Origin: Betaproteobacteria bacterium
GTDB taxonomy: Bacteria; Pseudomonadota; Gammaproteobacteria; Burkholderiales; SG8-41
NCBI GenBank assembly: GCA_021732805.1
Contig: JAKFUJ010000184.1
Location: 1-8,632, forward strand
Reading direction: 5' to 3'
Length of the DNA stretch: 8,632 nt
The translations under genes were made by a program, and so were the position numbers. Positions 1 through 6,683 of this stretch are shown here, one piece after another. The notes beneath the pieces were generated by a model. The model was not told the DNA's origin. It did no database searches and was given only the letters and a program-made list of their open reading frames with translations. How positions within the stretch are numbered: the first letter of the stretch is position 1; each line of letters begins with the position of its first letter.

Positions 1-1113
1 AAGGACAAGGCGCCGCAGGATTTCCGCAGTGATGACGTCAATCGCCGCATCCTGATCCAGAATCTGCCCGCCCCCGTGTTGTCCAGCCTGCGCTGGCCGG
101 GCCGCCCGGCGATGAGCGCCGGCAATCCGGCGTGGACCTACATGATCGAACATCCGCACGGCGCCTTCGCCGTGTTTGTCGGCCATGTCGAAAGCAGCGT
201 CGAAAGCAGCGTCGAAAGCGGCAGCAAACGGGCCTTCGAAGTCTGGGTCAACGGCAGCGAACAGCCGCGCGGCCTCGGCGCAGTCGCCAAGACGCTGTCG
301 ATGGACATGCGTGCCAGCGATCCCGGCTGGATGCAACTGAAACTCGACACCCTCGCCAAGGCCGGCGGCGACGAAGCCTTCGACATGGCTTTCCCGCCGC
401 TGGGTGAAGTCAAACGCATGCCGTCGGTGGTTGCCGCCTTCGCGCAGGTCGTGCGCTGGCGCGTCGATCAACTCGGCGGACTCACCCCGCCGGGTGCGCC
501 GCTGTTCGGCCAGTCGCTGACGCCGGTGTTCGACGCCATGTTCTCGCTGAAAGAACCCAAAACCGGCACCGACGGCACGATGTCGTGGACCGTCGACGTA
601 CTGAATCCGCGCACCGGGGACGATTTCGTGCTCGGCCTCAAGGAAATCACGCTGCCCGGTGACGGCCAAAACCCCGGCGTCACACGGCCCTATTCGATGT
701 GGCTGTCCGGTGAATACCCGCGTGCCCTCGACGGCCTGTGCAAAATCCTGTCGCTGGACATGCGGGTCATGGATCCGGCGTGGATCGGCATGAAACTGCA
801 GAAGCTGCTCGATTTCCCGGAGCCGCTGGGCGACTTCATGGCCTTCGTGCCGGGCGAACGCAAGCAGGCGACCTTCCCGTCCACCGTCGCCTACGTCGCG
901 CGGCTGATCCTGCATCGCTACACCATGCTCGGCATCCTCGACGCCACTGGTGCGCCGTTGACGCAGATGGGCATCCTCGAAACACCGGAGCGCAGCACCG
1001 CGCCGCAGGTGATGAAAGGCCGTCGCTGTGATGAATGCGGCAACCACACCCTGATCCGCAAGGACGGTTGTGATTACTGCACGGCCTGCGGATTTACCGG
1101 GGCTTGCGGCTGA
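1..1113 (+). CDS. nrdJ: Adenosylcobalamin-dependent (class II) ribonucleoside-diphosphate reductase, C-terminal part
   Basis: The reading frame is open from base 1, so this is the 3' end of a longer gene. It encodes 370 residues and stops at TGA 1111-1113. The protein is the cytoplasmic B12-dependent enzyme that reduces ribonucleotides to deoxyribonucleotides; its catalytic barrel lies upstream of the window. The part seen contains two related modules, at about residues 79-111 and 233-265 of the visible part. They share a pattern of W-[VL]-[NS]-G-[SE], then PR-[GA]-L, then LS-[ML]-DMR and DP-[GA]-W. They resemble the TSCPD-type tail of NrdJ. The protein ends in a zinc-ribbon-like Cys cluster (Cys343, 346, 357, 360, 363 and 369, counted from base 1) with the typical NrdJ ending GxCG. 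Such C-terminal cysteines usually shuttle electrons to the active site. An ATG at 112 and a TTG at 76 lie inside the gene and are not starts. The match to betaproteobacterial NrdJ tails is very close from memory. Confidence 0.95.
   Translation, partial: KDKAPQDFRSDDVNRRILIQNLPAPVLSSLRWPGRPAMSAGNPAWTYMIEHPHGAFAVFVGHVESSVESSVESGSKRAFEVWVNGSEQPRGLGAVAKTLSMDMRASDPGWMQLKLDTLAKAGGDEAFDMAFPPLGEVKRMPSVVAAFAQVVRWRVDQLGGLTPPGAPLFGQSLTPVFDAMFSLKEPKTGTDGTMSWTVDVLNPRTGDDFVLGLKEITLPGDGQNPGVTRPYSMWLSGEYPRALDGLCKILSLDMRVMDPAWIGMKLQKLLDFPEPLGDFMAFVPGERKQATFPSTVAYVARLILHRYTMLGILDATGAPLTQMGILETPERSTAPQVMKGRRCDECGNHTLIRKDGCDYCTACGFTGACG
187..222 (+). repeat. 12-bp in-frame tandem repeat, three copies, inside nrdJ
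   Basis: The unit GTCGAAAGCAGC occurs at 187-198 and 199-210, and again at 211-222 with one change (GCGGC instead of GCAGC). Each unit encodes V-E-S-S (or V-E-S-G), which lengthens a loop between the first two conserved strands of the tail module. The unit length is a multiple of three, so gain or loss of copies keeps the frame. This looks like replication slippage in a tolerant loop. Confidence 0.9.
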
Positions 1114-1616
1114 TCAACTCACTGGTAATGCGTCCCGGCTGTCCCACCGCGATGCCTTCGGCGATGGTTTCGCTGCCCTGCGAATAACACATGCACTTGA
1201 TCGCGTTGAACATCGCCGGGAAGCGCGATGTGTGCACGCCGATGATTTCGATGCCGGGCTTGAGTTGCCGTGCGGCGACGGCGATGCCGCTGATGAGGTC
1301 GCCGCCGCCCACCGCGATCAACAGCGTGTCCAGTCCAGGCTGGGCGCGCAGCCCGAGGCGCTGTGCGAGACAGGCCACGCCTTGTGCATGGTTTCCGGCG
1401 GAGGCGGCAATGACACCTTCGTCGGCCCGACCGGATTCGACCAGCAGCGACAGCCGGTTCAGCGCGCCGCGTTCCTTGAACGACGCGATGAACTGCAGTT
1501 ACTCGAGATTCAGGAAAACCCGGCAGCCCGCGATCTGGCCCAGCGTCTGCGATTCAACGCCGGGCTGCGGCTTCGAGGTCAGCGTAGCTGACGGTTGGAG
1601 CGGCAGGGACGGTCAA
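1094..1616 (-). pseudogene. Decayed threonine/serine dehydratase (PLP fold type II) remnant
   Basis: On the minus strand, pieces of a threonine ammonia-lyase (IlvA/TdcB family) can be read in order. A possible TTG start at 1616 leads into an N-terminal piece ending SYADLEAAARR. After this, near 1556-1563, the frame shifts and about ten residues of the usual 'xxRTP' region are missing. The frame resumes with VESQTLGQIAGCRVFLNLE, meets an in-frame TAA at 1499-1501 (where the family has Asn in 'LENLQF'), and continues LQFIASFKERGA. The PLP-lysine motif SFKERGA, the SAGNHAQG motif and the phosphate-binding loop GGGDLISG are all still readable. Homology stops at about 'RITSELIS', and the frame runs into the end of nrdJ, with a TAA at 1094-1096. 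The whole C-terminal third, including any regulatory domain, is absent. Three independent lesions make a working enzyme very unlikely. A start from a downstream codon would give only about 130 residues lacking the C-terminus. Confidence 0.9.
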
Positions 1617-1713
1617 ATTATTCCGCCCGCGAGTCGATACACAACACTCCACGGCAACCGGTCCGCAATCGTCGTCACGCGCCGGCCGTCATGAACGATG
1701 CACACGCATGGCA

Positions 1714-2697
1714 TCACTCAACCTTGATCTTCGCTTCGGCAATGATCTTGGCGTATTTCGCGTGCTCGGCCTTCATGAATGCACCGAACGCGTCGGCAGT
1801 GGTGTAATTGGCATCGCCGCCCTGTGACGCCAGTCGTTCCTTGACATCGGCCATGGCCAGCACCCGCTGCAGATCGGCATTGACTTTGGCAATCACCGCC
1901 GCGGGAGTACCCGCCGGCGCCATGATGCCGAACCACTGCGAGGAATCAAAACCCTTGACACCGACTTCGGCGAGCGTCGGGATATCGGGCAGCGATGATG
2001 TGCGTTGTGCTGTGGTCACCACGATGCCGCGCAGCCGCCCTGCCTTCAGATGCTGGGTCAGCGGTGACACGCCGAGGATGCCGGAGGGAATCTGCCCGCC
2101 CACCAGATCAACGACCGCCGGCGCCGCACCTTTGTACGGCACATGCAGCAGGGCGATCCCCGCATAACGCCTCAGCCATTCCCCGGTCAGGTGCTGGGTG
2201 CTGCCAATGCCGCTGGAACCATAACCGAAGCCCCCTGCCGTACGCTTGGACAGCGCCACCAGTTCCTTCCAGTTACGTGCCGGCACCGATGCATGCACGG
2301 TGACCAGATTGGCGTAGAGCGCGGTCAGCGATATCGGCGCCAGATCACGGAACGGGTCATAAGGCATTTTCGGATACAGCGCCGCATTGAGCGAGACTTC
2401 CGCCGGCGAACACGACAGCAAGGTGTAGCCGTCCTTGGCTGCGCGCACCACCGACTCGGCGCCGATCATGCCGCTGGCGCCGGGGCGGTTTTCAACCACC
2501 ACTTGCTGCCCCCAGGCTTCTCCGAGTTTTTGCGCGACCACACGCGTGGTGAAATCCAGACCGCCGCCGGCCGGAAACGGCACGATGATGCGCACCGGTT
2601 TGATCGGAAACGCGGCAGTCTGCGCATTGGCCGTGACCGAAGCGAGCAACGCGACTGCCATCGCGACGATATAATATAAATTATTGTTTTTAAACAC
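1714..2697 (-). CDS. Bug/TctC-family tripartite tricarboxylate transporter substrate-binding protein
   Basis: This is a 327-residue periplasmic solute receptor, the normal size for the family. Residues 1-25 form a signal peptide: polar Lys/Asn start, hydrophobic core around VAMAVALLASV, then ANA|Q at the likely cleavage site. The mature protein opens with the family hallmark PxRIIVPFPAGGG, followed by Leu47 and Asp48, a position that binds the carboxylate of the ligand through water in known Bug structures. The downstream NRPGASGxxG and DGYTLL motifs are also typical. Bug proteins bind small carboxylates such as dicarboxylates, aromatic acids or amino acids. The ligand here cannot be read from sequence. 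The start is GTG, chosen because a good ribosome-binding site precedes it; an ATG at codon 13 would leave only a stub of a signal peptide. The gene is last in the minus-strand run, 32 bases after sulfatase A. No TctA/TctB membrane partner is in the window, as is common for orphan Bug genes. Confidence 0.95.
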   Translation of the reverse strand: MFKNNNLYYIVAMAVALLASVTANAQTAAFPIKPVRIIVPFPAGGGLDFTTRVVAQKLGEAWGQQVVVENRPGASGMIGAESVVRAAKDGYTLLSCSPAEVSLNAALYPKMPYDPFRDLAPISLTALYANLVTVHASVPARNWKELVALSKRTAGGFGYGSSGIGSTQHLTGEWLRRYAGIALLHVPYKGAAPAVVDLVGGQIPSGILGVSPLTQHLKAGRLRGIVVTTAQRTSSLPDIPTLAEVGVKGFDSSQWFGIMAPAGTPAAVIAKVNADLQRVLAMADVKERLASQGGDANYTTADAFGAFMKAEHAKYAKIIAEAKIKVE

Positions 2698-2706
2698 TTT
2701 TTTATT

Positions 2707-2713
2707 CTCCCTC
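2707..2713 (-). promoter_or_regulatory. Ribosome-binding site for the Bug receptor
   Basis: The minus strand reads GAGGGAG, then nine bases, then GTG at 2697-2695. This supports the GTG start over the ATG twelve codons further in. Confidence 0.7.
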
Positions 2714-2729
2714 TGAATAAGCGGTTGAA

Positions 2730-4109
2730 TTACAGGGCCAGCGCGTCGGCCGCCAGTTTGCGCAACTCACGGCGCAGTTTTTCGCGGATGGCGCGGTACG
2801 CGGGTTTTTTCGCGACGTTGTTGATTTCGTACGGGTCTTTATCCAGATCGTACAACTCATCGAGCTCGCCGTTACGTGCGCGGTTGACCCAGCGGATGTA
2901 TTTATGGTGATCGGTGCGCACGGCTTTATAGGTCATGCTCACCAGCCACGGGTAGGCGTTCTCGGCCCAGTATTCGACAAATACCGATTTGCGCCAACTG
3001 GTTTTTTTGCCGGGGAACAGCGGCAGCAGCGAGCGTCCCTGGATATGTACGTCGGGCTTGCCGCCGGCCATCTCGATCAGTGTCGGTGCGATATCCTGCA
3101 AAATCACCAGTTGCCTGCGTCGCGCACCGGCCTTGATCATCCGCGGATAACGGATGGTCAGCGGTGAACGTATACCCTCTTCGTAACCGAAACGGCGGTC
3201 GGGCCCGATACCGTGTTCGCCGAAGAAAAATCCGTTGTCACCGAGGAACAGGATCATCGTATTGTCGAGCTGCCCGGTTTTTTCAAGGGTTTCGAACAGC
3301 ATGCCGACGCCGTCATCCACGGCAGCCATCATGCAGGCGCGCAGACGGATTTCCTCCTGCGTGAATGAGTGCAGCGGATCGGTGACCGCCAGCGATTCCG
3401 GCAATTTGCGCAGATCCACGGCTTCGGTCCACGCCGGCTTGTGCTTGAGAAATTCCTCCGGGCTTTGCATGTTCGGTTTTTTCGGGAACACGCAGCCGCG
3501 GTAGAGATTCTCATGGCGCTTGGCCACGCGGTATCCCTCCATGCGTGCCGTGCCGTCGGCCGCCTGCGTCGCATCCGGATGCACGGCCTTGTGCGCAAAC
3601 CACAACGCCCACGGCTTGTCATGTTTCTTTTTGACAAAATCCACGGCCATGCCGTTCATGATGTCGGTGACATAGCCCTGGTGCTGCACGTATTTGCCGT
3701 TCTCGTACAACACGGGATCGTTGAGCCGGCCGTGACCGTCATAGGCAATCCAGTGATCATAGCCGGGACGCGTCTTGCCGTCGTTGCCCATGTGCCACTT
3801 GCCGATGTGCGCGGTCTCATAACCCAGACGCTGCAGTTCAATATGATAGTTGGGGATGCGATGGCTGGCCGCGTCACGCGCCACGTTGTCGATGATGCCG
3901 TGGCGGCTGGCAAATTGTCCGGTCAGGATCGACGCCCGGTTCGGCGAACAGATCGGCGTGGTGTGAAATGCGCGCTCGAACAATGCACCCTCGTTCGCAA
4001 TGCGGTCGATATGCGGGGTTTTCATGTAGGGATGCCCGCCGGCGCCGAATTCATCAAAGCGCAGATCATCGACCAGTATCAGCAGGATGTTCGGTTTTTT
4101 CTTCGCCAC
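2730..4109 (-). CDS. Sulfatase A: cytoplasmic formylglycine-type sulfatase
   Basis: This 459-residue alkaline-phosphatase-superfamily hydrolase probably cleaves a sulfate ester (or a related phosphate/phosphonate ester). Metal-binding Asp14 and Asp15 lie in LILVDDLR. The formylglycine site is Cys54 in ICSPNRASILTG, with Arg58 completing CxPxR. Lys104 and His106 lie in GKWH, and the second metal pair is Asp291-Asn292 in LGDNG. The C-terminal ELYDLDKDPYE segment is typical of type I sulfatases. Asn57 replaces the usual Ser/Thr/Ala of the signature. No signal peptide is present (the N-terminus is AKKKPNILLI), so the enzyme is cytoplasmic and its substrate must be imported. The Cys must be oxidised by a formylglycine-generating enzyme encoded elsewhere. 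The GTG at 4109 is chosen over one two codons upstream (4115) because an AAGGAG overlaps the upstream one and sits five bases before this one. It lies 66 bases after the ComA-like gene and 32 bases before the Bug gene, consistent with one operon. It is more distant from sulfatases B and C than they are from each other. The exact substrate is unknown. Confidence 0.93.
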   Translation of the reverse strand: MAKKKPNILLILVDDLRFDEFGAGGHPYMKTPHIDRIANEGALFERAFHTTPICSPNRASILTGQFASRHGIIDNVARDAASHRIPNYHIELQRLGYETAHIGKWHMGNDGKTRPGYDHWIAYDGHGRLNDPVLYENGKYVQHQGYVTDIMNGMAVDFVKKKHDKPWALWFAHKAVHPDATQAADGTARMEGYRVAKRHENLYRGCVFPKKPNMQSPEEFLKHKPAWTEAVDLRKLPESLAVTDPLHSFTQEEIRLRACMMAAVDDGVGMLFETLEKTGQLDNTMILFLGDNGFFFGEHGIGPDRRFGYEEGIRSPLTIRYPRMIKAGARRRQLVILQDIAPTLIEMAGGKPDVHIQGRSLLPLFPGKKTSWRKSVFVEYWAENAYPWLVSMTYKAVRTDHHKYIRWVNRARNGELDELYDLDKDPYEINNVAKKPAYRAIREKLRRELRKLAADALAL

Positions 4110-4114
4110 GGCCA

Positions 4115-4120
4115 CTCCTT
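4115..4120 (-). promoter_or_regulatory. Ribosome-binding site fixing the start of sulfatase A
   Basis: A perfect AAGGAG is followed by TGGCC and then GTG (4109-4107). The final G of the AAGGAG is the first base of another in-frame GTG (4115-4113), so that upstream GTG cannot be served by this site. Confidence 0.75.
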
Positions 4121-4175
4121 CATGTTCAGGAAAATATTTTGCTCACGATGCGCTGATGCTCAAAAAGCCAGTCCG

Positions 4176-4985
4176 TCATTTTTTCGTTTTCGGACCGACA
4201 ACCCCCAGCCCCACGCGCAGCGCCTCGGTTTCGATGATGTCCTGCGGCAGCAGATTGGCGATGCTCACGTCGGGACCGAATTCGCTGACCAGGAATTTCT
4301 TCATGTCCTCGACCGCCGACAGCGTGACACCGCTGATCCACGGCCCGGGCAGTTCGATCAGCACCTTGTCCATGTCGAGTCCGCGGCAGATGCCGTTGAT
4401 CAGTTTCATCTTGGGTTTGCCGTTGGCGATCAGTTCCGCGGCCTCCACCAGCACCAGCTCGGCGCCCGCCTTGAAGCAGACTTCGGCCTGACGCACCAGC
4501 AGGCCGGCATCATTTTTCATGTCCTTGGAGCCGACTTCGCCGAATACCGACAGCCCGCTGTCCACTGCCAGACGGATCTGGCTGAAACGTTCCTTGTCGC
4601 TCAGTGGAACACAATTGTCCGAAATCTCTATGACATCGAAGCCGACGCGTTTCGCCTCCTTCATGAACGCCGGCAGCTTGCCGGCGCCGTAGGTCGCGAA
4701 TACATACTCCTGAAACTGCCCGCCGATAAAGGCGCGGATGCGGTTGCGTTTGTACATCGCCAGTTTGCGCCGCAGGTATGCCAGATCGTACAGCCGGGAC
4801 GTGCCGACCGCGATCTTGGCCAGATCGATGTAACGACCCGCAAGTTCGACGGTGTCTTTTGCATACTGCAACGGCAGGCCGAAGTCGGCCATCATCGTCA
4901 GCCCGGTGCGCCGGGGCTTGTCCTGCGAACGCTCTTTGGGAAGATCAACGAATCCGAAGGGGATGCTTTTTTTGGCCATGCTCAT
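4176..4985 (-). CDS. Phosphosulfolactate synthase (ComA)-like protein
   Basis: This 269-residue protein belongs to the ComA family (Pfam PF02679), a TIM barrel. The characterised archaeal enzyme adds sulfite to phosphoenolpyruvate to give (R)-phosphosulfolactate, the first step of coenzyme M synthesis; bacterial members serve sulfolactate formation in some spore formers. Family landmarks appear in order: RTGLTMMxDxG (26-36), YIDLAKIAVGTS (52-63, with Lys57), FIGGQFQE (86-93), VIEISDN (118-124), FGEVGSKD (148-155), and a C-terminal ANLLPQDIIETEALRVGLG. It differs from canonical ComA in having an N-terminal extension of about 20 residues, Gln90 in the GG(T/S) loop, and 'GVVGPKT' instead of the usual RxDT-like ending after RxGL. 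A changed substrate is therefore possible. The start may instead be the ATG at 4979, since GGA lies six bases before it; the difference is two residues. It lies between two sulfatase genes with gaps of 68 and 66 bases. No other coenzyme M or sulfolactate gene is in the window, so synthesis, breakdown or a new reaction all remain open. Confidence 0.88.
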   Translation of the reverse strand: MSMAKKSIPFGFVDLPKERSQDKPRRTGLTMMADFGLPLQYAKDTVELAGRYIDLAKIAVGTSRLYDLAYLRRKLAMYKRNRIRAFIGGQFQEYVFATYGAGKLPAFMKEAKRVGFDVIEISDNCVPLSDKERFSQIRLAVDSGLSVFGEVGSKDMKNDAGLLVRQAEVCFKAGAELVLVEAAELIANGKPKMKLINGICRGLDMDKVLIELPGPWISGVTLSAVEDMKKFLVSEFGPDVSIANLLPQDIIETEALRVGLGVVGPKTKK

Positions 4986-5004
4986 TCCAGTTCACTCAAT
5001 CCGG

Positions 5005-5022
5005 TTGACTCATTTCAGTCAA
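5005..5022. repeat. Short inverted repeat between sulfatase B and the ComA-like gene
   Basis: TTGACT and AGTCAA are perfect 6-bp inverted arms around a 6-base loop, in the 68-base gap. With no T-run behind it, it is a weak hairpin or operator candidate rather than a clear terminator. Six-bp arms can arise by chance. Confidence 0.3.
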
Positions 5023-5053
5023 ATTCAATCCACACTGCCGCTACTCCCGCTTC

Positions 5054-6511
5054 TTAGCCCAGCACCACCGGATATCCCGGCGGCGGCGAAAAGCCGAGGT
5101 CGCCGCGCTTGATCACGGCTTCGCGTCCGCCGTTCAGCGCCAGCAACTCGGCCTGGCGCTGCTTGGCGCGCGCGTCCACTTCCGCCGGATCGCAAATCGC
5201 ATACAGGCGCTCGCGGCACTCGGACAGCACTTTTGCATGCGCCGGATCCTGCGCCAGATCGCGTAATTCTTCGGGGTCCGACTGCAAGTCGAACAATTGC
5301 GGTGCGTAAGCCGCGTAATGCACATACTTGTAGCGGCCCTGGCGAATCATGAACGCGCCGGTGGTCGAACCCATACCATGGTATTCGGACAGTACATTAC
5401 GGTCCGGGGTATCACCTGTTGCCAGGCCGAACAATGAATGGCCCGGGTGGCCGTCGTACATCGCCGGCCGGTTCTCGCCGGCGCATTCCATGATGAACGG
5501 GTAGGTATCGACATGATTGGCCGGTGTCGCCACCTTGCGCCCTGCGGGTATATCCGGTCCGGCAATGATCAGCGGCACACCGGCGACTTCCTCGTACATG
5601 GTCGATTTGCCCCACAGTCCGCGGGCGCCGAGGTTGTCGCCATGATCAGAGGTGTACAACACTCGGGTATTGGCAGAGAGCCCGGTTTCATCCAGTGCCT
5701 TTAATACCTTGCCCACATTGTCATCGACAAAACTGACCAGTCCGTAATAGGCGCGGATCGCTTTCGACAGTTTTTCCGGATCGAAGAACTTGTCGTAACT
5801 GAAACTTTCGGCATAGTCGCGCAAATAAGGATGTTGGGGTCGCTCATCTGCGGCATATTGCTTGGGCAATTTCACGCATTCAGGGGGATACCGGTAATAA
5901 AACTCGGCCGGCGCCACCAGCGGAAAATGCGGGCACACCAGTGACACGAACAACACCCACGGCTTGTCGGTGTGTTTGGGCGCCTCTTCGCGCAGCCAGA
6001 TTTGCGCGCGGGTGGTGATGTCCCGGTCGTACGCCGTATAGGAAGTCTCGCCCGGCCCGGCCAGTTTGGCGATTTTCCACGACAAGCCACGCTCGGGCAG
6101 ATCGTTGCGCACCAACCCCATCAAATCACCCTTGCCCTCGATGATTTGCATCGCAATCTGCACTTCACTGAATCCGTAGTCGTCGCCCTCCTTGCCGCGA
6201 AAATGCAGCTTGCCGATCGACGCCGTGTGGTGCCCCTGATCGCGCAAGCGGTGATGCCAGCTCGGAGTTGCGCCTTCGTAGGCATCGGCGTTGTCCCAGT
6301 AGCCGATCTGATGCACATACTTGCCGACCGCGAATGCCGCGCGCGCCGGCACGCAAACCGGACTGGTGGTATAGGCTGAAGTGAACATCGTGCCGCGAGC
6401 CGCCAGCGCATCGAGGTTTGGTGTCTTGATGACAGGGTGTCCGCTCGCCCCCATTATTTTTGGATTGTGCTCATCGGACATGATGATGACGAGATTGCTG
6501 GGTTTCGGCAT
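5054..6511 (-). CDS. Sulfatase B: cytoplasmic choline-sulfatase-like hydrolase
   Basis: This 485-residue formylglycine-type sulfatase is first in the minus-strand operon. Metal-site residues Asp13-Glu14-His15 lie in IIMSDEHN. The formylglycine Cys53 lies in VCVPARAAF (CxPxR, Arg57). Lys101 and His103 lie in IGKLH, Asp289-His290 in SDHGDN and Lys302 in LWGKST. The SDEH and SDHGDN forms and the ending QLFDLQSDPEELRDL recall choline-sulfatase-like enzymes, but the substrate cannot be assigned. Val replaces the usual Thr before the Gly of the sulfatase signature. There is no signal peptide, so the enzyme acts in the cytoplasm. The ATG at 6511 is chosen because homology to sulfatase C begins there (both have the reactive Cys at residue 53 and Asp at 289). 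An upstream in-frame TTG at 6559 would add 16 unrelated residues and lies in the promoter region. The ribosome-binding site at 6511 is weak. It is a clear paralogue of sulfatase C, transcribed in the opposite direction. Confidence 0.94.
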   Translation of the reverse strand: MPKPSNLVIIMSDEHNPKIMGASGHPVIKTPNLDALAARGTMFTSAYTTSPVCVPARAAFAVGKYVHQIGYWDNADAYEGATPSWHHRLRDQGHHTASIGKLHFRGKEGDDYGFSEVQIAMQIIEGKGDLMGLVRNDLPERGLSWKIAKLAGPGETSYTAYDRDITTRAQIWLREEAPKHTDKPWVLFVSLVCPHFPLVAPAEFYYRYPPECVKLPKQYAADERPQHPYLRDYAESFSYDKFFDPEKLSKAIRAYYGLVSFVDDNVGKVLKALDETGLSANTRVLYTSDHGDNLGARGLWGKSTMYEEVAGVPLIIAGPDIPAGRKVATPANHVDTYPFIMECAGENRPAMYDGHPGHSLFGLATGDTPDRNVLSEYHGMGSTTGAFMIRQGRYKYVHYAAYAPQLFDLQSDPEELRDLAQDPAHAKVLSECRERLYAICDPAEVDARAKQRQAELLALNGGREAVIKRGDLGFSPPPGYPVVLG

Positions 6512-6542
6512 GTTGGTTTGGACTTTCTGCGGGAGCCACGAA

Positions 6543-6569
6543 TTTATACGCAGCCTCAACCAGGGTCAA
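6543..6569 (-). promoter_or_regulatory. Candidate sigma-70 promoter for the minus-strand operon
   Basis: On the minus strand TTGACC (6569-6564) is followed by 15 bases and TATAAA (6548-6543), about 30 bases before the sulfatase B start. The hexamers are good but the spacer is two bases shorter than optimal. The position and the local AT-richness support it. Confidence 0.4.
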
Positions 6570-6594
6570 TCATTCAATCAACCTGATTCGAATC
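6566..6594. promoter_or_regulatory. Possible regulator-binding region: direct repeat plus palindrome
   Basis: TCAATCAT and TCAATCAA form a direct repeat at 6566-6573 and 6574-6581. A perfect 10-bp palindrome, GATTCGAATC, lies at 6585-6594. They sit between the two candidate divergent promoters and overlap the minus-strand -35, a suitable place for a shared regulator. No regulator gene is in the window. The assignment rests on position and symmetry only. Confidence 0.3.
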
Positions 6595-6629
6595 TCCGGT
6601 GCTGAAATGACTGACCGTCTCATTCGACA

Positions 6630-6659
6630 TTGACGCGACTTGCGACAGGCTCGTAACAT
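6630..6659 (+). promoter_or_regulatory. Candidate sigma-70 promoter for the RraA-like gene
   Basis: TTGACG (6630-6635) and TAACAT (6654-6659) are separated by 18 bases. The -35 matches five of six consensus positions, the -10 four of six. A transcript would start about 18 bases before the ATG at 6684. Confidence 0.4.
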
Positions 6660-6683
6660 CGAAAGCCCAACCGGATACTGCCC

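Noticed and set aside
1070..1591. Plus-strand frames of 167-173 codons over the dehydratase remnant
   Set aside because: They are antisense to recognisable dehydratase motifs and have no homology that I can see.
1617..1713. Search for a terminator after the Bug gene
   Set aside because: Only short imperfect GC inverted repeats were found, with no T-run on the minus strand, so no terminator is called.
4131..4140. AAAATATTTT palindrome between the ComA-like gene and sulfatase A
   Set aside because: A simple A/T palindrome without GC stem or T-run context; it could be an internal promoter element or chance, and it is too weak to annotate.
3369..5057. 562-codon open frame on the plus strand
   Set aside because: It is the antisense of sulfatase A and the ComA-like gene and also runs through the gaps between them. 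Its translation is rich in Arg, His, Gln and Ala with no recognisable family, whereas the minus-strand frames have clear motifs.
6512..6559. N-terminal extension of sulfatase B from an upstream TTG
   Set aside because: The 16 extra residues have no counterpart in sulfatase C, contain no signal peptide and overlap the likely promoter.
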